The position numbers and the translations under genes were made by a program. From Marchantia polymorpha subsp. ruderalis (taxonomy: Eukaryota > Streptophyta > Marchantiopsida > Marchantiales > Marchantiaceae), in contig AP031356.1 of NCBI GenBank assembly GCA_037833965.1, positions 2,874,501 through 2,938,500 on the forward strand: a DNA stretch of 64,000 nt, written 5' to 3'. The notes below the pieces were generated by a model. That model worked only from the letters and a program-made list of their open reading frames with translations. It was not told the DNA's origin and did not search any database. This document shows, in pieces, positions 29,501 through 40,797 of this stretch (within the stretch, counting starts at the first letter, position 1; every line of letters starts with the position of its first letter).

Positions 29501-30079
29501 CCGAAGGCGCATCGCCGAGGGCGTACGGGAATCCTTTCCGGCTGTGAACCCTAGCGCGAACGGCGCATGTCCGGCTACGAGTTTTCCGACGCTCATAACT
29601 TCTCCATTCCTGATCCATCTCCGACGCTCTTGGACTCGTTAGAACGAGCATCCCGAGCTCTTTCTAATGCAACTTCAACCAACTGGATCTACCGTGTATC
29701 CCGATTGTTATGAAGGTTTTCCCTTTTCGTGCTAGCGGCGCTTCGCCGAAGGCGCACTCATGGTCGGATGCCTTTAGAGGTCCGGGCCCTTCTCCTGACG
29801 TCTTTAGCAAAACCTCCTCCTGAGGTGTCTGCGCCGGAAGCGTAGCTTCCTTATACGCTAGAGGCGCGTGAATAGAGACACCTCAAAAAGGAGCTTTTGC
29901 CGAAGGCGCCGAAGACGTTGGCGTTGGTACATCCGACTACGTGATTCTTTGTGCCCTCGTGACGATCTCATCAATCCACTCTATTTAGCGTACCTTTCTC
30001 TAGCTACAAACACTGCTTTGGTACTAGTTTTCTAAAATTGTTTAAATTCTGCAAAAAAAACAAAAAGTGTGTTACCACA
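26526..30079 (-). repeat. E2 3' LTR (3554 bp, internally deleted family A)
   Basis: It has standard family A ends. Compared with E1 it lacks 1305 bp, with the junction in a shared CTCTCT (E1 positions 4047-4052 and 5352-5357), which points to a microhomology deletion. It contains (AC)11 at 26762-26783 and a TATA box at 27449-27454. Its promoter faces the broken host gene at 26525. Confidence 0.95.
27488..29023 (-). CDS. E2 3' LTR ORF, N-terminal domain deleted (511 codons)
   Basis: The deletion removes the normal start and the whole conserved N-terminal domain. It joins the upstream leader frame (MKSEKKRLRSS) in frame to the linker at SLADEPT. The Ser/Thr/Pro-rich linker, coiled coil and basic RRRRSTGSAECS tail remain open. 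Whether the leader ATG is used is unknown. If translated, the protein is a coiled-coil-only form. Confidence 0.7.
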   Translation of the reverse strand: MKSEKKRLRSSLILSFLTLQFPVPRLRARAERPAVRVESLADEPTILRGSSSAEGTSGRTPPASRPSGVKTRRVYPTPSRTTAGRPTASRTTESQSDSPTARRMGPTTSVRTPSADAPSARTPSAQIAPEGQAAEAGGSRVTKVTAASTPSQTEDQAGTGAQAVGSPTALDILAGSGAAVAAEAAARHSSRESPRDSVATEILETEDETSSEEQEEDSVQKTPTGVLCEQIVPLLRYLDRKTSKYASALKPQSYVETIRRRTRSKVARWASRCGVYVDRNTALRQHLAVTQKLYHALQQQKEDAATKSQAEAELIRAKIESELQEERRQNKVLAAELARQTRALEESQRARKEDEELLCNLQTECSDLRAQRADLEMQLAEVESSCRARGELAARVTRCLNGYTHWEVAAQERVTLREFELRAAALTEGDSRSRRRVARKLETFLSGARDTMAHLQSEVTAALRRLGLRSRSEDWQGRDSKRSSPARRRRSTGSAECSRVVWFRADAASGR

Positions 30080-30092
30080 TGCCCCCCTCCTC
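30080..30092 (-). other. E2 polypurine tract
   Basis: On the minus strand GAGGAGGGGGGCA abuts the 3' LTR start TGTGGTAACAC. It is identical to the tracts of E3 and E4. Confidence 0.9.
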
Positions 30093-30116
30093 AATTGTGA
30101 GCGCCCACGCGAACAT

Positions 30117-30831
30117 TTACACGTGGTATTTCTTCAGACGCCATCCGTTCACGCGGGTGCCTAACCATTCTCCCGTCAGTTCTGCGAGTTGGATGGATCC
30201 ATTTGGAAAAACTTCTATCACCTTGTAAGGTCCTATCCACCTCAAGTGGAGCTTGCCTGGAAATCTAGCATGTCTGCTATCGTATAGCAGAGCCAAGTCG
30301 CCCTTCTCCAGCAGCACTGGTTTGAGTCTTCGATCGTACTTCTCCTTCCGCCTGAGTTGTAATTGCTTTGTTCGATCTTCGGCTTCTTGACGTCTTTCCT
30401 CCAGTGCCATTACCTCTTGCAGTCGATATGCCTGACTTTCCTCCGCGTCTAGCCTTCTCTGATCTAAGGTCCTCTTCGTAGGTATCTCGAATTCGATGGG
30501 TAAGATCGGATGCTGCCCATAAACTAGGAAGTAAGGTGTTTGCCTGGTGGTGACTTTTTCTGCCGTTCTATATGCCCATAAGGCGGCCGGTAGCTTGGTG
30601 TCCCAGTCATGAGCATGGTTTACAGTTACCTTGAGGAGTATCTTACAGAGTAATCCATTGGACTTCTCTGTCAGACCATTTGCCTTGGGGTTGTAAGGAG
30701 TAGTCTTCCGATGCTTAATCTGGAAGTGCCGCGTCAAACTCTCTATCACCTGATTCAGAAAGTGCGTCCCTCTGTCACTGACTATTTCTAGGGGGCACCC
30801 GTAGCGTGTGATGATTGATTTGAATAGGAAC
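30117..30831 (-). pseudogene. pol: E2 pol, C-terminal part (integrase core end and GPY module)
   Basis: It encodes the last 238 residues of pol: integrase from IITRYGCPLEIVSD, the catalytic Glu in TEKSNG, and the C-terminal LRWIGPYKV and RVNGWRLKKYHV, with a TAA stop at 30117. It is separated from the rest of pol by S1. The five bases GGAAC at 30827-30831 are the target repeat. Confidence 0.92.
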
Positions 30832-31846
30832 TGTAATAACCCACTAAAGGCTAAAACTGCAATATAGTGGTAGAAAGGTCGAACCCACAGGGACAGAGGA
30901 ACACACAGGGTACAAAGTGTCACGTTTTAACAGACTATTGAGGAGTTTGAATTCTCAGGCAACTGTCACTCCCAGAAATACTGCAAGTGTCCACTCGGAG
31001 CGCACTCGGAGGTCGCACAGTGCAGCGTAACACACACACACACACACACACACACCTGAAACTACAGAAACACAACCCAGAGATCCGTTAGGACCTCTAC
31101 TTCAGGATTTCAGGGGGGAAGTCTCTCAAGAGTACACTCGGCGAAGCTGCGGGTAGTGACTTCCAACTCCGGCTTTTACAACGCTTCCACTAGCTTGCTG
31201 CTAGCGTAGGAAACCCGGTTTGGACTGCCTACTTCGGATCGAAGTCACTCATACGCGGTGAACAACATTCTCAACTCACAAAACGCGCAGAGAACACAGG
31301 TCCGCACTGAAGGACTCACTGTGAAACATTCCAGTAACACAACAACAGTCTATTGAAGAGTTTGAATTCTCAGGCACTTGTCATTCCCAGAAATACTACA
31401 GGGGTTACCCTCAAGGCACCTGCTGCAGCGTAACCTGAATTTACAACCAAGGCTTACACGAAGTAGCAAAACTTCACTTTGGCATTCAGGGGAAAAATCC
31501 CAAGGAGTACAATCGGAAAGAAACACTCGAAGGTGTAGGGGCGAAACTGTTCAAGTATCTAACTAGTCACTGGCTCTTAGCATCGGCAGTCACCCGCAGG
31601 TGCAGATCCGAACTACTCAAGTCTCTAACCAATGTACTAGCTCTGAACATTCGGCCGCAGGCCTTCAGCTACAAAATGCGGAACGCTAAGTTGTAACTCC
31701 TCGTGCGTGGTGACAGAACTCAAGGACACAAACACGCAAAGGAAATGGGTTCCTGATCTGCACTTCTGATGGGAAAGAACCCCAGGCAAAACGCCTGGAA
31801 CTATTTTATACCTTCTAAGTCCTACCTAGCACTACACTGCACTACG

Positions 31847-33912
31847 CTACACGCCTGCACGGAACCACGCTACACTACACTCCGCGGAACCTGTACTACG
31901 TCTCCTGCGCGGCCGACTGCCGCGCACTAACTCCCTACCCTGCCAATCTTCCGCTCGACTGCGCAGTTCCAACCTCTGCAACGCCGCGGACACCTCCCCT
32001 TCGAGGGCGGACATGGTATCCTGTGCCTTCGACAGAAAGGCATCGAGCTTCTTCGCTACCTTCCGCCGACTCCTACTGTCGCCTGACAACAACCCGGCTG
32101 CGCGCAATTCAAACTCACGCAGTGTGAGTTTCTCCTGCGCCTTCACTTCCCAGTGGGCGTAGCCCTTGAGACAGTGGGCGACTCGCCTCGCCGTCTCCAC
32201 CTTCGTGCGATCCGCCTCCTTCCAACGATCTTCTTCAATTATCACTAATTGAGATTCGGCTTCAGCACGTTGCGCTCTCAATTCGCCACACTCTGACTGT
32301 AACCTGCGGATTAACTCTTCATCCGCCTGCCGTGCGAGCTGACATTGTTCCAACAACCGCGTCTGTCGCACGAGCTCCTCTGACAAAATCCGATTCTGGG
32401 CCTGCTCGGAGTTGAGTGCTTCCTTGACCTTCACCTGCTCCTTGGTGAGCTCGCCCAGTTTCTCATCCTTCATCTTCTCGGAGTGCTTGTAGAATTTCTG
32501 ATTAAGCTTGTACTGACCCCACAAGCACGCATGCTTCTCCTTCAATTCCTTCAACTCCTGGTCCACTCTAGCTAATAGCTTGCTGGTGTGGACTTTAGTG
32601 CGAGTCCGCCTGCGCACTAACTCGATGTAAGATCCCGGCTGGAGTGGGTCGGCGTATTTATCGACCTTGCGATCCAAGTACCGCAGCAACGGAATCACCT
32701 GCTCAGAGAGCGCCGCCGCCGGCGCTCCAACAATTTCCTCCTCCTCCTCCTCGGTGTCTTCTGCTCCTGACATTTCTTCCGTGGAGCCTCCGTCGTCATC
32801 ATCCGAGTGGAGAATTTCAGTCGCCATTGATTGCGTCGGCGACTGCCCCGAGTGGGGCTGCACGTCGTCGACGTGTGCTGCCTGCGAAGGCACGGCTGCA
32901 GCCTCGCTGCTCGTCGCCAAAATGTCTAAGGCGGAAGGCGAATGTACCCGTGCGGCATCCCCGTCTCTCGCTTGTTGATTGTCTACCGCATCCTCTCTGC
33001 CGCCGTCGTCCGCCGCCGAAGGCGACCGAGCGGAAGGTGGCTGCGCGGGGTTTGATTGCGCATCGCGCATCGAGATTTCATCCCGCGGACAGTCACTCCG
33101 CTCCTCCGTCTGCTGCTCCCTTGATCGGTCCGTGGGGGCTGTGCCCGGCCCGTGCGCAGGCGCATTTGCCGGCGCCTTGTCCGCCGTAGGCGTAGCGCCG
33201 CGGACATCTATCGCCGAAGGCGACATGGCCGGGGGCCGCACGCCCGATGTTCCTTGGCCTATAGGCCCTACCGCCGAAGGCGCATCTATCGGCGGACTTC
33301 CCGCCGATGGTGCGGCCTCCGCACGCTCTCTGCTCGTATCTCCTCGGCTCGAAGGCCCTGGCGCCGAAGGCGCAAATTGCGGCGCGTGGTGCGCCGGAGG
33401 GTCTGGCCCCGAGGGCCGGTGTCTCATAGGCGGTTCTTCCGCCGGCTCCTTCCCCTTCCTACGTTGGAACGGGGGTGATTCTTGCCTGTGCACAGGCGGC
33501 ACGTGTGGAGGTGTCCTGTGCACAGGCGACCTGTGCACAGGTGAGCGCCTGTGCACAGGCGGACTGCTCCTTCCCACGCGTAAGCGTAGATCCACGTCCA
33601 CTTGTGTTCGCCGGTCCGCGGAGGCTCGTCCGTCCGCGGAGGCTCGTCCGTGCGCAAACGGAACATCTATCCGCATCGCACGTGGTAACTCCGGAGGCTC
33701 TTGGCCCGTAGGCGGCCTTTCTCCCGTCGAGGTTGCAGCGTGGCCCGTCGCTCCTGCGGTCGTCCGCGCTTCCTCATGCCTCTCTGGCGACGCACTTCCT
33801 ATCTCCGTCGCAATTGTCGCCGTGTCCGCACTGTCAGCTGGTAACACCAGTCTGCGTGCCTTCTTCTTCGGCCGGCTGTATGGCTCGCACAGCGGCCGCG
33901 GTCGAATGGGAG
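31847..33912 (-). pseudogene. S1 LTR-encoded protein, C-terminal part (linker and coiled coil)
   Basis: Open frame from the S2 junction to the TAG stop: PVHR-repeat linker, acidic stretch, coiled coil and basic tail, very close to E4. It is split from its N-terminal part (38476-39300) only by S2. The two parts are in register through the GGGAG target repeat, so the ORF was intact when S2 inserted. Confidence 0.85.
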
Positions 33913-36900
33913 TGTAATAACCCACTAAAGGCTAAAACTGCAATATAGTGGTAGAAAGGTCGAACCCACAGGGACAGAGGAACACACAGGGTACAAAGTG
34001 TCACGTTTTAACAGACTATTGAGGAGTTTGAATTCTCAGGCAACTGTCACTCCCAGAAATACTGCAAGTGTCCACTCGGAGCGCACTCGGAGGTCGCACA
34101 GTGCAGCGTAACACACACACACACACACACACCTGAAACTACAGAAACACAACCCAGAGATCCGTTAGGACCTCTACTCAAGATTTCAGGGGGGGGAAAG
34201 TCTCTCACGAGCACACTCGGCAAAGCTGCGGGCAGTGACTTCCAACTCCGGCTTTTACAACACTTCCACTAGCTTGCTGCTAGTGTAGGAAACCCGGTTT
34301 GGACTGCCTACTTCGGATCGAAGTCACTCAGACGCGGTGAACAACACTCTCAACTCACAAAACGCGCAGAGAACACAGGTCCACACTGAAGGACTCACTG
34401 TGAAACATTCCAGTAACACCACAACAGTCTATTGAAGAGTTTGAATTCTCAGGCACTTGTCATTCCCAGAAATACTACAGGGGTTACCCTCAAGGCACCT
34501 GCTGCAGCGTAACCTGAATTTACAACCAAGGCTTACACGAAGTAGCAAAACTTCACTTTGGCATTCAGGGGAAAAATCCCAAGGGGGTACAATCAGAAAG
34601 GAACACTCGAAGGTGTTGGGGCGAAACTGTTCAAGTATCTAACTAGTCACTGGCTCTGAGCATCGGCAGTCACCCGCGGGTGCAGATCCGAACTACTCAA
34701 GTCTCTAACCAATGGACTAGCTCTGAACATTCGGCCGCAGGCCTTCAGCTACAAAATGCGGAACGCTAAGTTGTAACTCCTCGTACGTGGTGACAGAACT
34801 CAAGGACACAAACACGCAAAGGAAATGGGTTCCTGATCTGCACTTCTGATGGGAAAGAACCCCAGGCAAAACGCTTGGAACTATTTTATACCTTCTAAGT
34901 CCTACCTAGCACTACACTGCACTACGCTACACGCCTGCACGGAACCACGCTACACTACACTCCGCGGAACCTGTACTACGTCTCCTGCGCGGCCGACTGC
35001 CGCGCACTAGCTCCCTACCCTGCCACTCTTCCGCTCGACTACGCAGTCCCAACCGCTGCAACGCCGCGGACACCTCCCCCTCGAGGGCGGACATGGTATC
35101 CTGTGCCTTCGACAGAAAGGCCTCGAGCTTCTTCGCTACCTTCCGCCGACTCCTACTGTCGCCTGACAACAACCCGGCTGCACGCAATTCAAACTCACGC
35201 AGTGTGAGTTTCTCCTGCGCCTTCACTTCCCAGTGGGCGTAGCCCTTGAGACAGTGGGCGACTCGCTTCGCCGTCTCCACCTTCGTGCGATCCGCCTCCT
35301 TCTTGCGATCCTCTTCAATGGTCACTAATTGCGATTCGGCTTCAGCACGTTGCGCTCTCAATTCGCCACACTCTGACTGCAAACTGCGGATTAATTCTTC
35401 ATCCGCCTGCCGTGCGAGCTGACATTGTTCCAACAACCGCGTCTGTCGCACGAGCTCCTCTGACAAAATCCGATTCTGGGCCTGCTCGGAGTTGAGTGCT
35501 TCCTTGACCTTCACCTGCTCCTTGGTGAGCTCGCCCAGTTTCTCATCCTTCATCTTCTCGGAGTGCTTGTAGAATTTCTGATTAAGCTTCTACTGTCCCC
35601 ACAAGCACTCATGCTTCTCCTTCAAGTCCCTCAACTCCTGGTCCACTCTAGCTAATAGCTTGCTGGTGTGGACTTTAGTGCGAGTCCGCCTGCGCACTAA
35701 CTCGATGTAAGATCCCGGCTGGAGTGGGTCGGCGTATTTATCGACCTTGCGATCCAAGTACCGCAGCAACGGAATCACCTGCTCAGAGAGCGCCGCCGCC
35801 GGCGCTCCAACAATTTCCTCCTCCTCCTCCTCGGTGTCTTCTGCTCCTGACATTTCTTCCGTGGAGCCTCCGTCGTCATCATCCGAGTGGAGAATTTCAG
35901 TCGCCATTGATTGCGTCGGCGACTGCCCCGAGTGGGGCTGCACGTCGTCGACGTGTGCTGCCTGCGAAGGCACGGCTGCAGCCTCGCTGCTCGTCGCCAA
36001 AATGTCTAAGGCGGAAGGCGAATGTATCCGAGCGGCATCCCCGTCGCTTACTTGTTGATTGCCTCCCGCATTCTCTCTGTCGCCGTCGTTCGTCGCCGGA
36101 GGTGATTGAGCGGAGGGTGGCTGTATGGCTCGCACAGCGGCCGCGGTCGAATGGGAGCAGAGGGTTCTTGATGCTGCTCCTCTTCGGACTCTTCCCTCCA
36201 TCGCCGCTTCCGCGGCACTCGCGCTGCAGGAGTGTGTCTCCCTTCATCCCTCCGTCTTGATGGGGTAGAAGTCGGTGACTCCTCCGCATCAGTGTCGACC
36301 TCGTTCTCCCGCACATACTTCCCGGGATGGTCGATGGACAATGGCGGAAAATGTTCAAGCTCCGCCGCTGTCAAACAATTCCGCTGTCGATAAAAATTGA
36401 TGAGGAAAGGAGAAAGATGGTTTAGAGTTCCCCCCTTCTCCTCAAACGCGTGCTGTCGCATCACCCTGTGCAGGATGCTCGCCCAGTGAATGGGAGTTCC
36501 CTCGATGACGCACTCCACAAAAGAGACTTGCCACAATGTGATGTAGCAGGCGCGGTGCGGCTGCAGTAATTGCATCAGCGCCGCGGACAAAGTCCGGCGA
36601 AATCGATCTTTGTAATCACGGGTCCTGTACCCATTCTTGGTAGACCTCCCGGTCTTGAACAGCTCCACAAATTGCGCTTCTTCTTGCTTGGTCACCTTGA
36701 TGCTCTCGCTGTCGAAAAGGAGATGCCCTGGCATGCCAGCACATCTTCCCAACGCCTGCGCCCAATCTTGGACTGTCCACCGATCAACATGCGGACGCAA
36801 TCCGCGCGAGGGTGGTCCCTGTGGCTCTAGCCACTCGCGCACCATATTCGCGCAGATGTAATTCCATCCCCATAGCAAGAAATCGAGCTTTCTTGCTATT

Positions 36901-38475
36901 AAGCGCTCTTCGAAAGCGCGCAGCCCGTTCTGCGGCAGGCGAAGTGGCACCATCCGCAATCTGCTCGGTCTCGTCATTGCGTTCCTGGGGTTCGCTCGCC
37001 CGCTCATTCTACTTCCGCACTGTCCGCGTTTCTTTCTCTCTCGGCAAACTCTAATCGCTCTCAATTCCAAATCACGCGCACTCACTTCTCCCTCAATCAA
37101 CAAGAAATCTCCTGTGTGACGACGTCGGGAATGGTCCGCAGCCAGCAGATGGATGCGCGCAGCGCGCACAAGAGATTGGAATCGCGAATTCAAGAATGGG
37201 ACGCTCTCCGCCGCCCGGTCGAAGGTCATGGTCGTCTCTTGGTCGTGAAGAACGTCTCACTTGATGGCCGCGCCGGCTGTACGCTGGAACGGTCTTCGCT
37301 CTCACGCGCGGCTTCACGCTCCGCCGTCGTCGATTAAACTCTCACGCTCGAATTGGCGGATTTGAACTCCGCGAGCGTGTCACCCTGCGGACATGGGGGC
37401 GTAGCGCCGAAGGCGAGTTTTCCGCCTTGCGCGGTACACTTGTTCGTACCGCCCTTCGGCCAATCTCCTTCTGCCTTGACGCGTGCGTCCGCATGTCGGA
37501 CAAAAATTCAACTCCTGCCTATGCGCAGGCAGGGGCTTCGGCGGATTCTCCGCCGGCGCGGAACTTGAACATCCTCCTGTGCACAGGCGTTCGCCTGTGC
37601 GCAGGCGAATTCCGTCCGCGGCGCTGCGCTGGCGCGGAAGGCGTTGACCGTGGTCAGCCGTCTCCGCCCAGTCTGTCCGTTCCTTGTCTCTCCGTCGGCG
37701 CTTCCGCCGCCGCAACTCCGTCCGTCCAAGAGCGCATCCACCCGTGCCGTCCGCACGGTCCGTACCTATTGGATTACTCTGGCGGCTCCTCCGACGTACG
37801 CTGCGCTGCGCTGGCGCGGAAGGCGCCGTACACTTTCTACCTCACAAGGCGCATTTCTAGGGCCCAAGGCGGATTTTCCGCCGACGCCGAAGTGCCTGTG
37901 CACAGGCGAACGCCTGTGCGTAGGCGGACTTCGCGCCTTCCCTAACCCTACTTCGCCTGTGCACAGGCGAACGCCTTCGTCTGCGCATAGGACAAAACTT
38001 GAATCCCCCTTCCGCGTAGGCGGAATTCGCGCCGGTGGCGAACTCCTTCCGCCGTAGGCGACCGCCTCCGTTTCTTCCAGTAGCGATAACTCCCTAAGTC
38101 CTCGTCCGTTCCAAGCGTTCTTGGGCTCGTTAGAATCAGCGCGTCGAGCTCTTTCCAACGGGACCCTAACTTGATCAAGGCGCCCGAGGGTTGACCTAAT
38201 TACGGGGGTTTCCCTACAGCCGCGGACGCAACCTCCGAAGACGGGTTTTGCGCCTTGCGCCGTAGAGATCCTAACTGCGGAGCTCGCAGGGAGGGTGGTG
38301 CCTGTGCGTGCTGCGGCACCCCAAATCCCAGATTCTACAAGATCCCTCGAGAATCCCCGCGATCTTCCGGATTCACTCTGTTTTGATGTACCGAAGGCTA
38401 TTTACAATGCTGCCAGGGTACAGTTTTCCAAAAATGTTTTAATTTCCTCAAAATTGCCAAAAGTGGGGTACCACA
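33913..38475 (-). mobile_element. S2: family B solo LTR inside S1
   Basis: The ends are TGTAATAACCC (33913) and GGGGTACCACA (38475), with GGGAG on both sides (33908-33912 and 38476-38480). Its length is 4563 bp, about 0.85 kb shorter than E4's LTR because of a deletion within the ORF. TATA at 34882-34890, (AC)11 at 34111-34132. There is no internal region, so it is a solo LTR. Confidence 0.93.
34927..36977 (-). pseudogene. S2 LTR-encoded protein, broken
   Basis: It starts at MTRPSRLRM (36977) with a complete N-terminal domain. A deletion of about 0.85 kb in the linker joins ...CEPYS to the region before ...PPSAQS at a shared CAG and shifts the frame (stop at 36048). Downstream, a Tyr codon has become TAG at about 35590, ending the frame after CLWGQ. 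The coiled coil resumes from 35553. No full protein can be made. Confidence 0.85.
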
Positions 38476-39300
38476 GGGAGCAGAGGGTTCTTGATGCTGC
38501 TCCTCTTCAGATTCTTCCCTCCATCGCCGCTTCCGCGGCACTCGTGCTGCAGGAGTGTGTCTCCCTTCGTCCCTCCGTCTTGATGGGGTAGAAGTCGGTG
38601 ACTCCTCTGCATCAGTGTCGACCTCGTTCTCCCGCACATACTTCCCGGGATGGTCGATGGACAATGGCGGAAAATGTTCAAGCTCCGCCGCTGTCAAACA
38701 ATTCCGCTGTCGATAAAAATTGATGAGGAAAGGAGAAAGATGGTTTAGAGTTCCCCCCTTCTCCTCAAACGCGTGCTGTCGCATCACCCTGTGCAGGATG
38801 CTCGCCCAGTGAATTGGAGTTCCCTCGATGACGCACTCCACAAAAGAGACCTGCCACAATGTGATGTAGCAGGCGCGGTGCGGCTGCAGTAATTGCATCA
38901 GCGCCGCGGACAAAGTCCGGCGAAATCGATCCTTGTAATCACGGGTCCTGTACCCATTCTTGGTAGACCTCCCGGTCTTGAACAGCTCCACAAATTGCGC
39001 CTCTTCTTGCTTGGTCACCTTGATGCTCTCACTGTCGAAAAGGAGATGCCCTGGCATGCCAGCACATCTTCCCAACGCCTGCGCCCAATCTTGGACTGTC
39101 CATCGATCAACATGCGGACGCAATCCGCGCGAGGGTGGTCCCTGGGGCTCTAGCCACTCGCGCACCATATTCGCGCAGATGTAATTCCATCCCCATAGCA
39201 AGAAATCGAGCTTTCTTGCTATTAAGCGCTCCTCGAAAGCGCGCAGCCCGTTCTGCGGTAGGCGAAGTGGCACCATCCGCAATCTGCTCGGTCTCGTCAT
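38476..39300 (-). pseudogene. S1 LTR-encoded protein, N-terminal part
   Basis: It starts at 39300 (MTRPSRLRM; the frame is open from 39552) and covers the whole conserved N-terminal domain up to EEEQHQEPSAP, where S2 interrupts. Residues match E4 nearly throughout. Confidence 0.85.
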
Positions 39301-40797
39301 TGCGTTCCTGGGGTTCGCTCGCCCGCTCATTCTACTTCCGCACTGCCCGCGCTTCTTTCTCTCTCGGCAAACTCTAATCGCCCTCAATTCCAAATCACGC
39401 GCACTCACTTCTCCCTCAATCAACAAGAAATCTCCTGTGCGACGACGTCGAGAATGTTCCGCAGCCAGCAGATGAATGCGCGCAGCGCGCACAAGAGATT
39501 GGAATCGCGAATTCAAGAATGGGACGTTCTCCGCCGCCCGGTCGAAGGTCATGGTCGGCTCTTGGTCGTGAAGAACGTCTCACTTGATGGCCGCGCCGGC
39601 TGTACGCTGGAACGGTCTTCGCTCTCACGCGCGGCTTCACGCTCCGCCGTCGTCGATTAAACTCTCACGCTCGAATTGGCGGATTTGAACTCCGCGAGCG
39701 TGTCACCCTGCGGACATGGGGGCGTAACGCCGAAGGCGAGTTTTCCGCCTTGCGCGGTACACTTGTTCGTACCGCCCCTCAGCCAATCCCCCTCTGCCTT
39801 GACGCGTGTGTCCGCATGTCGGACAAAAGTTCAACTCCCGCCTGTGCGCAGGCAGGAGCCTCGGCGGATTCTCCGCCAGCACGGAACTTCATCCTCCTGT
39901 GCACAGGCGTTCGCCTGTGCGCAGGCGAATTCCGTGCGCTACGTCGCGCTGGCGCGGAAGGCGTTGACCGTGGTCAGCCGTCTCCGTCCAGTCTGTCCGT
40001 TCCTTGTCTCTTCGTCGGCGCTTCCGCCGCCGCAACTCCGTCTTCGTCCAAGAGCGCATCCACCCTTCCCGTCCGCATGGTCCGTACCGATTTGATTACT
40101 CTGGCGGCTCTTCCGACGTACGCGGCGCCGCGCTGGCGCGGAAGGCGCCGTACACTTCTACCTCACAAGGCGCATTTCTAGGGCCCAAGGCGGATTTTCC
40201 GCCGACGCCGAAGCGCCTGTGCACAGGCGAGCGCCTGTGCGTAGGCGGACTTCGCGCCTCCCCTAACCCTACTTCGCCTGTGCACAGGCGAACGCCTTCG
40301 TCCGCGCATAGGACAAAACTTGATTCCCCCTTCCGCGTAGGCGGAATTCGCGCCGGTGGCGAACTCTTTCCACCGTAGGCGACCGCCTCCGTTTCTTCCA
40401 ATAGCGATAACTCCCTAAGTCCTCATCCGTTCCAAGCGTTCTTGGGCTCGTTGGAATCAGTGCGTCGAGCTCTTTCCAACGGGACCCTAACTTGGTCAAG
40501 GCGCCCGAGGGTTGACCTAATTACGGGGGGTTTCCCTACAGCCGCGGACGCAACCTCCGAAGGCGGGTTCTGCGCCTTGCGCCGTAGAGATCCTAACTGC
40601 AGAGCTCGCAGGGAGGGTGGTGCCTGTCCTTACTGCTGCACCCCAAATCCCAGATTCTACAAGATCTCTCGAGAATCCCCGCGATCTTCCGGATTCACTC
40701 TGTTTTGATGTACCGAAGGCTATTTACAATGCTGCCAGGGTACAGTTTTCCAAAAATGTTTTAATTTCCTCAAAATTGCCAAAAGTGGGGTACCACA

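Larger units (their letters stand above)
30832..40797 (-). mobile_element. S1: family B solo LTR, itself split by S2
   Basis: The ends are TGTAATAACCC (30832) and GGGGTACCACA (40797) on the plus strand. GGAAC lies on both sides (30827-30831 and 40798-40802), a perfect 5-bp target repeat. After removing S2 and its repeat, about 5.4 kb of LTR remains, with no internal region, primer site or pol. It is therefore a solo LTR left by LTR-LTR recombination. It contains a TATA box (31802-31810) and (AC)13 (31030-31055). Confidence 0.93.

Noticed and set aside
30832..40797. S1 as a full element with two LTRs (S1 and S2 as its LTR pair)
   Set aside because: Each has its own matching target repeat, and S2 lies within the ORF of S1 with no primer site, gag or pol between them.
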